Part shown: positions 1-7,693 of the stretch, in pieces | Position numbering within the stretch: the first letter of the stretch is position 1 | Layout: each line of letters starts with the position of its first letter | DNA from: Candidatus Hydrothermota bacterium | GTDB lineage: Bacteria > Hydrothermota > Hydrothermia > UBA1063 | Assembly: GCA_003644895.1 (NCBI GenBank) | Contig: QNDO01000005.1 | Coordinates: 1 to 25,038 of the forward strand | Reading direction: 5' to 3' | Length of the DNA stretch: 25,038 nt | Notes under the pieces: generated by a model | Database searches by the model: none | Seen by the model: only the letters and a program-made list of their open reading frames with translations | What the model was told of the DNA's origin: nothing | Made by a program: the position numbers and the translations under genes

Positions 1-1762
1 TAGGATAAGCAACTCCAATGCGGGGACTCATGTGAGCTTTTATAATCCTGCCTTTTATTTTGATATTCTCATTAAGATAATGTTCATACTCTTTCTTAAC
101 TAACGGTGGAAGATCTGGATCTTCCAAAGCTCTTTTGACTCCATCGTCAGCGTATTTACCAGGAATCCAGAAATCAACACGTGTCCCCACATTGGCTATC
201 ATACCCGCGAAATGGATTTGACCCTGAATATATATTCCTCCGTTCCAGGATACAGTCCTATAAAGATCGTGGTTAAGACCAAGACCTCCCTCTGTAGAAT
301 ACCATGGATACTGGATATCAATCCACTGTATTTCGTTTCTGTTTGTTATAAAGCCTGTTTTCATCCTGAACACTTTAGAGAAAATTTTAACCAGGTCAAA
401 TTTTGAGGTGTAAGTCTCCACATAATGATCGTGCCAGTAAGGCGCATCTCCAAAATCCCAGAATCTATCGCCCGGAATTGTGTCTACAAGCTCTTCATAT
501 TCAGACCAGTGCTTCCCCTGGACATCTGCATGTAAATTTGTAAAGAATCTTGAAAGTTTTAGATCATAATACAAAGCTGGACTTAAAGCGTGGTGCCAGA
601 GTAGCGCCGTCTGTATTCCATCACGGGTGAAAGTAAGATAATTATCAAGGATATGGATATATCTGTAAGGAAATCCATATGCAAAGGGATAGTCGCTTCG
701 AGAATTGAAATATCCCTGATTAATCTCCAGGGATCTGGAGAAGAGAAAAGAAAGTTTATGGGAGTTACTTATTCTCCACGTAATTTTACCTACTGCAGAA
801 TAAGAATTTTCCTCCCGTGGTGAAAGCTTATCAGTGTCGTATACTGAAGTATAAAGCTTATCAACATGAGGAAGATAAGTATCTTCTAGCTTTGCATATA
901 AATTAAAGAAATATGTGATGGATCCTGGAATATTTAACTTAAATAATTTAGCCAACCCCGCGCTTATAAGTTCCGGACCAGACAGTGTGAGTGAGAGAAT
1001 GTCTTTGTTAAAGTGATTTTTTAAACCAATTTTCTCTGATAGACCGCCGATGTTGTCTCTCTTGTACATAAGATTTCCAGTGAATTTATTCCCACCTTCC
1101 CGTACCTGTAGGTTGACGATCCCTGACATCGCTTGGCCATACTCTGCGTTGAACCCTCCTGTCAATGCCTCTAGCTCTTTCACAGCAGAAACAGGCACAT
1201 AGATTCCGAAGGCACTCCCTGAGAGGGGGTCCTTAATGGGAAGACCGTCTATGAGAAGTAGAACCTCATTAGATCGTCCACCCCTTACGTGGATATCTGT
1301 TCCCTGGCCCTGAAACCCAGCCTGTCTCTCCAATATACCTTTTATATCCTCTGTATGTATAGCTTCAAGTTCTTCAGAGGAAATACTTCTTTTGGAAGAA
1401 GAAACATCTTTTTCGAGGAGAGGTCTTTCTCCAACTACAACCAGTTCCTGAACTTTGAAAACTTCCTCATGGAGATAGAAGTATACTTCCTTAACTTCTC
1501 CATCTTTTATTATAACTTTCTCTTCCTCTGGCTTGTAACCAATCATTGATGCAACCAGAATATGCTCACCAGGAGGCACTTTTAACAAAATGAAACTACC
1601 ATCGATATCGCAAGATGTACCTATCTTAGTTCCTTTTATTATAACATTAGCCATTGGAAGGCCTTTGCCAGATACTGCATCGTATACTTTACCGATGATT
1701 TTCCCCTGGGCATGAAGAAACAGAGGAAATATCAATATTATGAATATTTTTAATACCCTCAA
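1..1762 (-). CDS. TonB-dependent outer-membrane receptor, 3' end cut by window
   Basis: Outer-membrane beta-barrel receptor, of the type that uses TonB energy for uptake; the substrate cannot be told. The frame is open for about 587 codons to the window edge, so the C-terminal barrel strands are missing. The start is a TTG at 1762, preceded by AAGGAGG (1769-1775) with a 6-base spacer. The product begins with a hydrophobic signal peptide (MRVLKIFIILIFPLFLHAQG, residues 1-20). Residues 21-100 look like a carboxypeptidase-regulatory-like domain (GKVYDAVSGKGLPMANV, CDIDGSF, SMIGYKP). Residues 105-225 are a plug domain, with HVRGGRSNEVLLLIDG near 158-173 and GGFNAEYGQAMSGIVN near 202-217. The last visible residues, SPRIGVAYP, resemble a conserved barrel segment. 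It lies 33 bases after panD on the same strand, so read-through is possible. The family is clear; the substrate is unknown. Confidence 0.9.
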   Translation of the reverse strand, partial: MRVLKIFIILIFPLFLHAQGKIIGKVYDAVSGKGLPMANVIIKGTKIGTSCDIDGSFILLKVPPGEHILVASMIGYKPEEEKVIIKDGEVKEVYFYLHEEVFKVQELVVVGERPLLEKDVSSSKRSISSEELEAIHTEDIKGILERQAGFQGQGTDIHVRGGRSNEVLLLIDGLPIKDPLSGSAFGIYVPVSAVKELEALTGGFNAEYGQAMSGIVNLQVREGGNKFTGNLMYKRDNIGGLSEKIGLKNHFNKDILSLTLSGPELISAGLAKLFKLNIPGSITYFFNLYAKLEDTYLPHVDKLYTSVYDTDKLSPREENSYSAVGKITWRISNSHKLSFLFSRSLEINQGYFNSRSDYPFAYGFPYRYIHILDNYLTFTRDGIQTALLWHHALSPALYYDLKLSRFFTNLHADVQGKHWSEYEELVDTIPGDRFWDFGDAPYWHDHYVETYTSKFDLVKIFSKVFRMKTGFITNRNEIQWIDIQYPWYSTEGGLGLNHDLYRTVSWNGGIYIQGQIHFAGMIANVGTRVDFWIPGKYADDGVKRALEDPDLPPLVKKEYEHYLNENIKIKGRIIKAHMSPRIGVAYP

Positions 1763-1795
1763 AGTTATCCTCCTTGTTATGTAGGAGTTTCTTCA

Positions 1796-2134
1796 CTATA
1801 TATGTTTTTCAAAAACATATACCTTCGGTTTGTATTTTTTGGCTTCTTCTATAGGCAAGGTAATATACGAAACAACTATAAGGAGATCGCCAACTTCTCC
1901 TTTGCGTGCAGTGGCGCCATTCAAAATTACTTCGCCACTGCCCTGTTTTCCAGGAATTACGTATGTCGAAAATCTTTCTCCGTTTGTTATATTATAAACT
2001 TCTACCCGCTCATAGGGTAGAAGATCCACTTTCCTCATAATATCTATATCAATTGTTATACTTCCTTCATAATTTATTTCTTTACCTGTAACACGAATTC
2101 TATGAATTTTAGATTTAAGCAATGTGACCATCAT
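1796..2134 (-). CDS. panD: Aspartate 1-decarboxylase (PanD)
   Basis: Pyruvoyl enzyme that decarboxylates L-aspartate to beta-alanine, the substrate used by PanC for pantothenate. The 112-residue product has the self-cleavage site YEGS with Gly24-Ser25, where Ser25 becomes the pyruvoyl group. Lys9, Arg54, Thr57 and Tyr58 (in GERFSTY) fall at the same positions as in the E. coli enzyme. NGATA and the C-terminal PKVYVFE also fit. The start ATG shares one base with the panC stop (TAATG), and GGAGGTGA (2142-2149) lies in the panC 3' end, so translation is coupled. The second ATG, one codon later, is a possible alternative. It completes a panB-panC-panD order in one operon. Confidence 0.96.
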   Translation of the reverse strand: MMVTLLKSKIHRIRVTGKEINYEGSITIDIDIMRKVDLLPYERVEVYNITNGERFSTYVIPGKQGSGEVILNGATARKGEVGDLLIVVSYITLPIEEAKKYKPKVYVFEKHI

Positions 2135-2982
2135 TACAGACTCACCTCCATATTATCTATAAGTCTAGCAGGGCCAACAAAAACTGCGAGAGCAATTAAT
2201 TCATTTCCTGTCAGTTTATCAACAGGTTGTAAGGTGTATCTGTCAACAATTTCAATGTAGTCTATTTTTTTCACGTGAGGATGCTTTAAAATAAATTCTT
2301 CCATAGCTTTTTTAATGATTGCGGGGTTTCTTTCTCCCTTTTTTATCATATTTTGAGCCAATAGTAATGACTTGTAAAGGCAGAGGGCGGATTTTCTTTC
2401 TTCCTGGTTAAGATATACATTTCTGGAGCTCATAGCAAGTCCGTCAGGTTCCCTCACAATAGGACATCCTATAATTTCTATATCGAAATTCAAGTCTCTC
2501 GCCATCCTCTCTATAACCCTTAACTGCTGATAGTCCTTCTTACCAAAATATGCACGATGTGGTTTTACTATATTAAAAAGTTTTGCCACAATTGTAGTTA
2601 CACCTTTAAAATGTCCAGGCCTTCTTGCACCACATAGACCAGCTGAAAGAACTTTTTCCTCTACATAAGTGGAATAATTATCGGAATACATGTCCTTTAC
2701 ATCTGGAATAAAAACTATATCCACACCAGCTTCTTTTGCTTTTCTTATATCACCTTCTTCATCCCTGGGATAGCGCTCATAATCCTCTCCAGGAGCGAAT
2801 TGTATGGGATTAACGAAAATGGAAATAACAACTACATCGTTTTCTTTTCTTGCGCATTTCATTAAAGAAAGATGCCCTTCATGTAGATAGCCCATGGTGG
2901 GTACAAAACCTATACTCTTACCTTGCTGCCTCAAGTCGTTTGCTATTTTCTGCATCTCTGCGATTTTTTTGATAATTTTCAT
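2134..2982 (-). CDS. panC: Pantothenate synthetase (PanC)
   Basis: ATP-dependent ligase joining pantoate (from PanB and ketopantoate reductase) to beta-alanine (from PanD). The 282-residue length is normal for the family. The nucleotide-binding HIGH-like motif is PTMGYLHEGH (residues 28-37), followed by FVNPIQF (56-62), SAGLCG with RPGHFKGVTT (about 113-130), FGKKDYQQ (146-153) and the KMSKS-like AMSSRN (183-188). The ATG overlaps the panB stop by four bases (ATGA), and the stop overlaps panD by one base, so the three are translated as a block. No panE or ilvC for ketopantoate reduction is in the window. Confidence 0.97.
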   Translation of the reverse strand: MKIIKKIAEMQKIANDLRQQGKSIGFVPTMGYLHEGHLSLMKCARKENDVVVISIFVNPIQFAPGEDYERYPRDEEGDIRKAKEAGVDIVFIPDVKDMYSDNYSTYVEEKVLSAGLCGARRPGHFKGVTTIVAKLFNIVKPHRAYFGKKDYQQLRVIERMARDLNFDIEIIGCPIVREPDGLAMSSRNVYLNQEERKSALCLYKSLLLAQNMIKKGERNPAIIKKAMEEFILKHPHVKKIDYIEIVDRYTLQPVDKLTGNELIALAVFVGPARLIDNMEVSL

Positions 2983-3785
2983 TTTTTTAACCGGAAGCTA
3001 TGTTCTTCATCAGGAAACTGTCCTTCTTTAACTTCCATTATAAATTCTTTCAATCCTGAAACCGCTTCAGTAAAGAGATCTCTATATACTTTAGCGAATT
3101 TTGGTTTAAACTCAGGATAAAGCCCCATAATATCATGAAAAACAAGGATTTGTCCATCTGTAAAAGGACCGGCCCCTATGCCTATTGTAGGAATATTTAC
3201 CTTTTCTGTTACTTCTTTAGCAACTTCCAGGGGAATGAGTTCCAACACTATAGAAAAAACCCCAGCTTCTTCAAGAATCCTTGCATCTTCCAAAATTTTT
3301 CTTCTTGCTCTCGCTGATTTTGCCTGAAGTCTATACCCACCAAAACTATGAATATATTGTGGTGTCATTCCAAGATGTCCCATAACAGGAATACCGTAAC
3401 GAACAAGCTTTTCTATCAAGGGGGCTACCTCTTCACCCCCTTCAATTTTCACTGCTTCTGCTCCTCTTTTTATCAGTCTACCTGCACTTTCTATCCCTTT
3501 CTCCACAGAACTTTGGTAGGATAAAAATGGCATATCTGCGATTAAAAGAGGAGAAGTTAATCCCTTTTTAACACAAGAGGTATGGTATTCAAGTTCCTCC
3601 AGAGAAACATTTAAAGTATTTGCATCACCCTTTATCACCATGCCCAAGGAGTCTCCCACAAGGACCCCGTCCACCCCCGCGGCTTCAGCAATTTTAGCCT
3701 GGGCATAAGTGTATGCGGTGACAAGGACCAGTTTTTCTCTTTCTTTTTTCCTTTCAATAAAAGTTTTTACAGTTATCTTACCCAT
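2979..3785 (-). CDS. panB: 3-methyl-2-oxobutanoate hydroxymethyltransferase (PanB)
   Basis: Transfers a hydroxymethyl group from methylene-tetrahydrofolate to 2-oxoisovalerate, giving ketopantoate, the first committed step to pantothenate. The TIM-barrel motifs are complete: VGDSLGMV (Asp45), IADMPF (Asp84), AVKIEGG near 111-117, and a C-terminal IPTIGIGAG followed by TDGQILVFHD. I chose the ATG at 3785, one base after the aminopeptidase stop, because it places both metal-binding Asp residues at the E. coli positions 45 and 84. An upstream TTG at 3800 would add five residues and overlap the previous gene. No good Shine-Dalgarno site is seen for either start, so coupling to the upstream gene is likely. 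Confidence 0.96.
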   Translation of the reverse strand: MGKITVKTFIERKKEREKLVLVTAYTYAQAKIAEAAGVDGVLVGDSLGMVIKGDANTLNVSLEELEYHTSCVKKGLTSPLLIADMPFLSYQSSVEKGIESAGRLIKRGAEAVKIEGGEEVAPLIEKLVRYGIPVMGHLGMTPQYIHSFGGYRLQAKSARARRKILEDARILEEAGVFSIVLELIPLEVAKEVTEKVNIPTIGIGAGPFTDGQILVFHDIMGLYPEFKPKFAKVYRDLFTEAVSGLKEFIMEVKEGQFPDEEHSFRLKK

Positions 3786-3786
3786 T

Positions 3787-4857
3787 TTAGTAAGGCACAA
3801 ATTGGTCTTTGCTTTCTACTCTCTTAATGAAACCTGAAAGGAGTTTAATTATGTTATCTAAATCCTGAAGATGGACAACTTCGCAGGGAGTATGCATGTA
3901 TCTATTTGGAACTGAAACAAGGCCTGTAGCTACACCAGCCTTGGTCAACTGGATTGCATTGGCATCAGTTCCAGTACCGTGAGGAATACCTTCTATCTGA
4001 TAGGGTATACTATCCTCTTCTGCTGTTTTTATAAGTAATTCGAATACTTTAGGATTAATATTTGGGCCCTTTGCAATGACAGGACCACTTCCCATCTTAA
4101 TTTCACCAATTTTCTTTTTGTCTACACCAGGTTGATCAGTGGCAAAGGTCACATCTACTGCTATCCCCACATGTGGCTCAATACCGAAAGCACTGGTTTT
4201 TGCTCCCCTCAGTCCAATCTCTTCCTGCACGGTAGCCACAGCATAGACGGAGGCATTGAGCCTATCTTTAATTTTCGAAAGCTCTATTAAAGCTTCAAGC
4301 ACAATAAATGCTCCCACACGATCATCGAACCCTCTTGCTACCACAAAATCATTCATTAACTTTGAATAAGAGAGAGCGTTAACAGCGGGGGCTCCAATAT
4401 CTACTTTTTTAAGAGCCTCTTCCTTTGATTCTGCCCCTATGTCTATCCACATATCTGAAAATTCAGGAACTTTATCCCTCTCCTCTTTTTTCATAAGATG
4501 TATAGGCTTTTTGCCTATCAATCCCAGGATCCTTTCTCCATTTTTACCTTTAATCCAAACCCTCTGACCCTGGGCGATCTGAGGGTCCACCCCGCCAATG
4601 GGGGAAAAATACAGGAAACCATTATCGTCTATGTATCTGATCATATACCCAATTTCATCTATATGGCCTGCAAGCATTATTCTAGGTTCTTTGCCTTCAT
4701 TTATAACGGCGATTGAATTACCATGATAATCATGGTATACACGGTCTGCAAATTTTTCTGCCCTTTCTTTCCATACTTTAACAGCTTCTTCTTCAAATCC
4801 TGAAGGACTCATAGCATTTACGAGATTCTCGAGAAATTTTTCCCTCTCAAGATCCAT
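3787..4857 (-). CDS. M42-family aminopeptidase
   Basis: Cytosolic di-metal aminopeptidase of the M42 (PepA/FrvX/TET) family, which usually forms large tetrahedral particles and trims peptides. The 356 residues carry the expected ligands and catalytic residues: AGHIDEIG (His65, catalytic Asp67), RGFDDRVG (bridging Asp at 178/179), TVQEEIGLRG (Glu212/Glu213), AVDVT (Asp235) and MHTPCE (His322). The start ATG has GGGAGGT six bases upstream. It leads the operon that continues into panB after one base. The link with pantothenate genes looks positional rather than biochemical. Family members have also been called endoglucanase or deblocking aminopeptidase; exact peptide preference cannot be read from sequence. 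Confidence 0.93.
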   Translation of the reverse strand: MDLEREKFLENLVNAMSPSGFEEEAVKVWKERAEKFADRVYHDYHGNSIAVINEGKEPRIMLAGHIDEIGYMIRYIDDNGFLYFSPIGGVDPQIAQGQRVWIKGKNGERILGLIGKKPIHLMKKEERDKVPEFSDMWIDIGAESKEEALKKVDIGAPAVNALSYSKLMNDFVVARGFDDRVGAFIVLEALIELSKIKDRLNASVYAVATVQEEIGLRGAKTSAFGIEPHVGIAVDVTFATDQPGVDKKKIGEIKMGSGPVIAKGPNINPKVFELLIKTAEEDSIPYQIEGIPHGTGTDANAIQLTKAGVATGLVSVPNRYMHTPCEVVHLQDLDNIIKLLSGFIKRVESKDQFVPY

Positions 4858-4889
4858 TTTATACCTCCCTTTTGTTTGAGTAACAAAAT

Positions 4890-4918
4890 AGCTTAATTTA
4901 AATTAAAAGTAAAGTCAA
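4890..4918 (-). promoter_or_regulatory. Candidate promoter of the M42-panBCD operon
   Basis: On the minus strand, TTGACT (4918-4913) is followed after 17 bases by TAAGCT (4895-4890). The -35 is near consensus and the -10 is weak. Transcription would start near 4883, leaving a short leader with a GGGAGGT ribosome site before the ATG at 4857. It lies in the divergent gap with the lipid kinase gene. Confidence 0.42.
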
Positions 4919-4963
4919 GGGAATGCTATTCCTGAATTGAAGGGGATTTCGAGTAATATATTC

Positions 4964-4992
4964 TTCAAAATACAGCAATCCTACATTAAAAT
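4964..4992 (+). promoter_or_regulatory. Candidate leaderless promoter of the lipid kinase gene
   Basis: TTCAAA (4964-4969), a 17-base spacer, then TAAAAT (4987-4992), which ends seven bases before the ATG at 5000. A start site at the usual distance would coincide with the ATG, so the mRNA would have no 5' leader. There is no usable Shine-Dalgarno site; AGGA sits only three bases from the ATG. Confidence 0.5.
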
Positions 4993-4999
4993 AGGATAT

Positions 5000-5872
5000 A
5001 TGAAAAAAATTCTACTTATCATAAACCCGGAAGCCTATCATATATTCAGGTTTTCCAGAAATAAAGCCCAGATTTTGAGAATTTTATCAGAAATAGGGCG
5101 GGTTTATATAGTTGAAACTCAAAAGCCTGGAGAAGCTATTGAGATTGCAAAAAGTGGGGTAGAGGACGGTTTTGACCTGATCATTTCGGGAGGCGGTGAT
5201 GGAACACTGAATGAAGTTGCTAATGGTACTGCCTATTCAGGTGTTCCTATTGGCATTTTACCACTGGGCATAACTAATGTTTTTGCACTTGAAATGGGAA
5301 TACCTATGGGCGCAGTTAAAGCAGCAGAAATTATCAAGACAGGTAAAGTCAGAGAAATAGACCTTGGCTTTGTCAATGATAAACGTTACTACACTATGAT
5401 GCTCGGGGCAGGACTTGATGGTTATACAGTTCATAATTTAAAACATGAGTTTAAAAAGATGTTCGGTAAACCATCTCATGTAATGGTCGGATTTGCAAAA
5501 TATCCTTTCTATGATCCTCTTCCCATAGAAATAGAAATAGACGGAGTAAATAAGGGAATAGGTTACGAAGTTGTGATTTCAAATATATCATATTATGGAG
5601 GCAAGAGGAAGATGGCACCGTATGCAAAACCAGACGATGGGGAGCTTGATATAGTTGTCTTCAGAGAAAGTGGTTTCTTTAACGATCTTAAACATTTTTC
5701 GGGGTTTCTTATGGGATTGCATCATAAAATGGGTACGGTGGAATTCTTCAAGGGAACATTAATAAAATTGAAGGGTGAAAATGTGTATTTTCATGTTGAT
5801 TCCGAACCTATGGGGAAATTGCCTGCAATAGTTAAATGTGCCCCAAAAGCTCTTAAAGTTATTGTTCCTTAA
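5000..5872 (+). CDS. Diacylglycerol/long-chain-base-type lipid kinase (DAGK catalytic domain)
   Basis: ATP-dependent lipid kinase of the DAGKc superfamily (YegS, DgkB, LCB5/sphingosine kinase), expected at the inner face of the membrane. With the ATG at 5000 the product has 290 residues and starts MKKILLIINP, as family members do. The nucleotide loop SGGGDGTLNEVANG lies at about 63-76, followed by PLGITNVFALEMG, GAGLDGYTV and, in the C-terminal beta-sandwich, DGELDIVVF. An upstream TTG at 4937 would add 21 residues, but these look non-coding and would run through the -10 element. The gene's TAA shares TTAA with the stop of the convergent acyltransferase gene. The lipid substrate cannot be told; diacylglycerol, ceramide-like and undecaprenol-like lipids are all possible. 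Confidence 0.88.
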   Translation: MKKILLIINPEAYHIFRFSRNKAQILRILSEIGRVYIVETQKPGEAIEIAKSGVEDGFDLIISGGGDGTLNEVANGTAYSGVPIGILPLGITNVFALEMGIPMGAVKAAEIIKTGKVREIDLGFVNDKRYYTMMLGAGLDGYTVHNLKHEFKKMFGKPSHVMVGFAKYPFYDPLPIEIEIDGVNKGIGYEVVISNISYYGGKRKMAPYAKPDDGELDIVVFRESGFFNDLKHFSGFLMGLHHKMGTVEFFKGTLIKLKGENVYFHVDSEPMGKLPAIVKCAPKALKVIVP

Positions 5873-7020
5873 TCAATTAAACTCTTTTGGTATACTCTGT
5901 ACGTTTTATATTGCTTACCCCCCATGAACTTTGTTGCTCTGATAATCAGGTAATTATCCTCTAGAAGCCACGAAACTTCACAGTATCTGAATCTATTCAT
6001 TGCTATAGCATCCTTCATCATGTGATAATAAAGTAGAGAATCTGCTCCCTTTCTTCGATATCCCTTTTTAATACCCAGAGCAAGGAGCCTGAGACCGTCT
6101 ATCTTTTTAAGGCCTGTTAGAAATTTTATGAAGCCAAAGGGGAACAGTCTCCCGTTCATTTTTTTCAGTACTTGGTTTATGTCGGGTATGAGGAGTCCAA
6201 ATGCTGCGGGATCTCCATTATATTCGACTATTTTGGCGAGCTCTGGTATGGCTATCTGTTTAAGGCCTTGGGCGAGATGCTCAATTTCTTTCTCTGTAAA
6301 TGGAACAAATCCCCAATTAGCTTCCCAGGCACTGTTGTAAATATTAAATATTCTTTTAACCTCGTTGTTCAGATCTTTCATATTTACATTTCTTATTGTG
6401 AATCCCCATTCCTGTGCTTTTTCAGCAAGAGGTTTTAATCTCCGTTCAAGATGTGCTATAAATTTTTTATATTCCTCATCAATCGTTATCAAGTAGGCGA
6501 CCAAATCTTTGGCTTTTTCGAAGCCATAACTTTCTATTAGGTCGATATAATATGGTGGATTGTATGTCATACCGAAGACTGGAGGAGAATTAAATCCGTC
6601 GATCAATAAGCCACACTCGTCATCATTGGTTGTAAAGTTCATGGGACCGTAAATGACCTTCATCCCTCTTTCTTTGAGCCAGTTAACAGCCTTATCAAAG
6701 AGAGCATACGCGATTTCTTTATCATTGAATGACTCGAAGAAGCCAAAAAATCCAGCGTCTTCGTCATGAAATTCATTGAAATTATAGTCAATATGGGCAT
6801 CAATTCTGCCTACAGGTTTTCCATCTTTAAACGCCATGAATAGCTTTACTTCACTATGCTCAAAAAACGGATTGTGTTTAGGGGAAAGGCGTTTTATATC
6901 TTCGTCGATCAGAGGAGGCACCCAATTAGGATCATTTTTGTATATTTTCCATTCCAGCATCACAAATTTTTTTAATTCCCTCTTGTTTTCAGGATTTAAT
7001 TCTCTTATTTCAACCCCCAT
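5869..7020 (-). CDS. GNAT-fold acyltransferase, YghO / bacterial ceramide synthase-like
   Basis: 383-residue protein of the large, mostly uncharacterised family that includes E. coli YghO and, to my knowledge, the bacterial ceramide synthase of Caulobacter (N-acylation of a sphingoid base). Recognisable segments are NDPNWVPPL (about 29-37), NPFFEHSEVKLF near 50-61, GKPVGRIDA, AGFFGFFES (about 89-97), GPMNFTTNDDECGLL, YNPPYYIDL and a C-terminal GNAT-like half with LLALGIKKGYRRKGAD and EVSWLLEDN. The ATG has GGAGGT just upstream and overlaps the HAD gene by 11 bases. It is last in the topA-HAD operon and faces a lipid kinase gene tail to tail, which suggests a lipid role (inference). Family placement is fairly firm; the ceramide reaction is not established here. 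Confidence 0.75.
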   Translation of the reverse strand: MGVEIRELNPENKRELKKFVMLEWKIYKNDPNWVPPLIDEDIKRLSPKHNPFFEHSEVKLFMAFKDGKPVGRIDAHIDYNFNEFHDEDAGFFGFFESFNDKEIAYALFDKAVNWLKERGMKVIYGPMNFTTNDDECGLLIDGFNSPPVFGMTYNPPYYIDLIESYGFEKAKDLVAYLITIDEEYKKFIAHLERRLKPLAEKAQEWGFTIRNVNMKDLNNEVKRIFNIYNSAWEANWGFVPFTEKEIEHLAQGLKQIAIPELAKIVEYNGDPAAFGLLIPDINQVLKKMNGRLFPFGFIKFLTGLKKIDGLRLLALGIKKGYRRKGADSLLYYHMMKDAIAMNRFRYCEVSWLLEDNYLIIRATKFMGGKQYKTYRVYQKSLID

Positions 7021-7693
7021 TTTTGTACCTCCTTATAATCTCATTTTTCAATTCAATCCAATTTTTTACCTCTTCACCAAAATGTATATAATCCATACCT
7101 ATTTTTCTAGCTCCTTCTACATCGTGTTTCAGTGAATTACCTATATATACAGCATCCTCAGGCTTTAATCCAGCTTTGTTTAAAGCTACCTCAAAAATTT
7201 TAGGGTTCGGTTTCCCCACTCCCACTTCTTCAGAAGTTGTGATATGCTTAAATAAATTTAGGATATTTAGTTTTTCCAGTATAGGAAAGATTATATTATT
7301 ATCAATGTCGGATATTATTGCCATGTAAAATTCACCGGATAGCTCTCTCAGAACGTCAATTGCATTAGGAAATGGCTCGGTATAATTTTTATGTAGTTTG
7401 AGGTACAGACTCTCAAAATATTGTAAATCTTCTTTACCCACCAATATTTTGTTGGCAGTAAGAAGGATGGTAAAAGCATTTTTATATGCATTTATTATTA
7501 TAGGCCATTTTTCGTGCGATGTTAGGAGTCTAGCTTTAACAAATCCGTTAAAAAAGGCATCTACTTCTTCAGGTGTCAAATTAAGCCTATATTTTTTCAC
7601 GATCTCCCTCGTCATCATAAGGTGAAGTCTATGGTCAGATTCGTCTGTGACAATTGTGCCTCCAAAATCAAAGAAAAGCCCCTTTTTAACCAT
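7010..7693 (-). CDS. HAD-superfamily hydrolase (subfamily IA type)
   Basis: 227-residue Rossmann-like HAD protein with a helical cap (about residues 17-110). Motif I is FFDFGGT with nucleophile Asp9; the usual second Asp, two residues later, is Gly11. Motif II is IISD (Ser128), motif III is VGKPNPKIF (Lys161) and motif IV is GNSLKHDVEGA, where the first acidic residue is Asn and Asp191 is kept. This resembles haloacid-dehalogenase-like members more than classic DxD phosphatases, so the reaction is uncertain. The ATG overlaps the topA stop by eight bases with GGAG just upstream, and the gene overlaps the acyltransferase by 11 bases, so the three are co-translated. Confidence 0.85.
   Translation of the reverse strand: MVKKGLFFDFGGTIVTDESDHRLHLMMTREIVKKYRLNLTPEEVDAFFNGFVKARLLTSHEKWPIIINAYKNAFTILLTANKILVGKEDLQYFESLYLKLHKNYTEPFPNAIDVLRELSGEFYMAIISDIDNNIIFPILEKLNILNLFKHITTSEEVGVGKPNPKIFEVALNKAGLKPEDAVYIGNSLKHDVEGARKIGMDYIHFGEEVKNWIELKNEIIRRYKNGG

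Noticed and set aside
1289..1549. 86-codon plus-strand frame
   Set aside because: It runs antisense to the carboxypeptidase-like and plug domains of the TonB receptor, whose frame is continuous there.
4937..4999. 21-residue N-terminal extension of the lipid kinase from TTG
   Set aside because: The extension lacks conservation and crosses the -10 element; the ATG at 5000 gives the normal family N-terminus.
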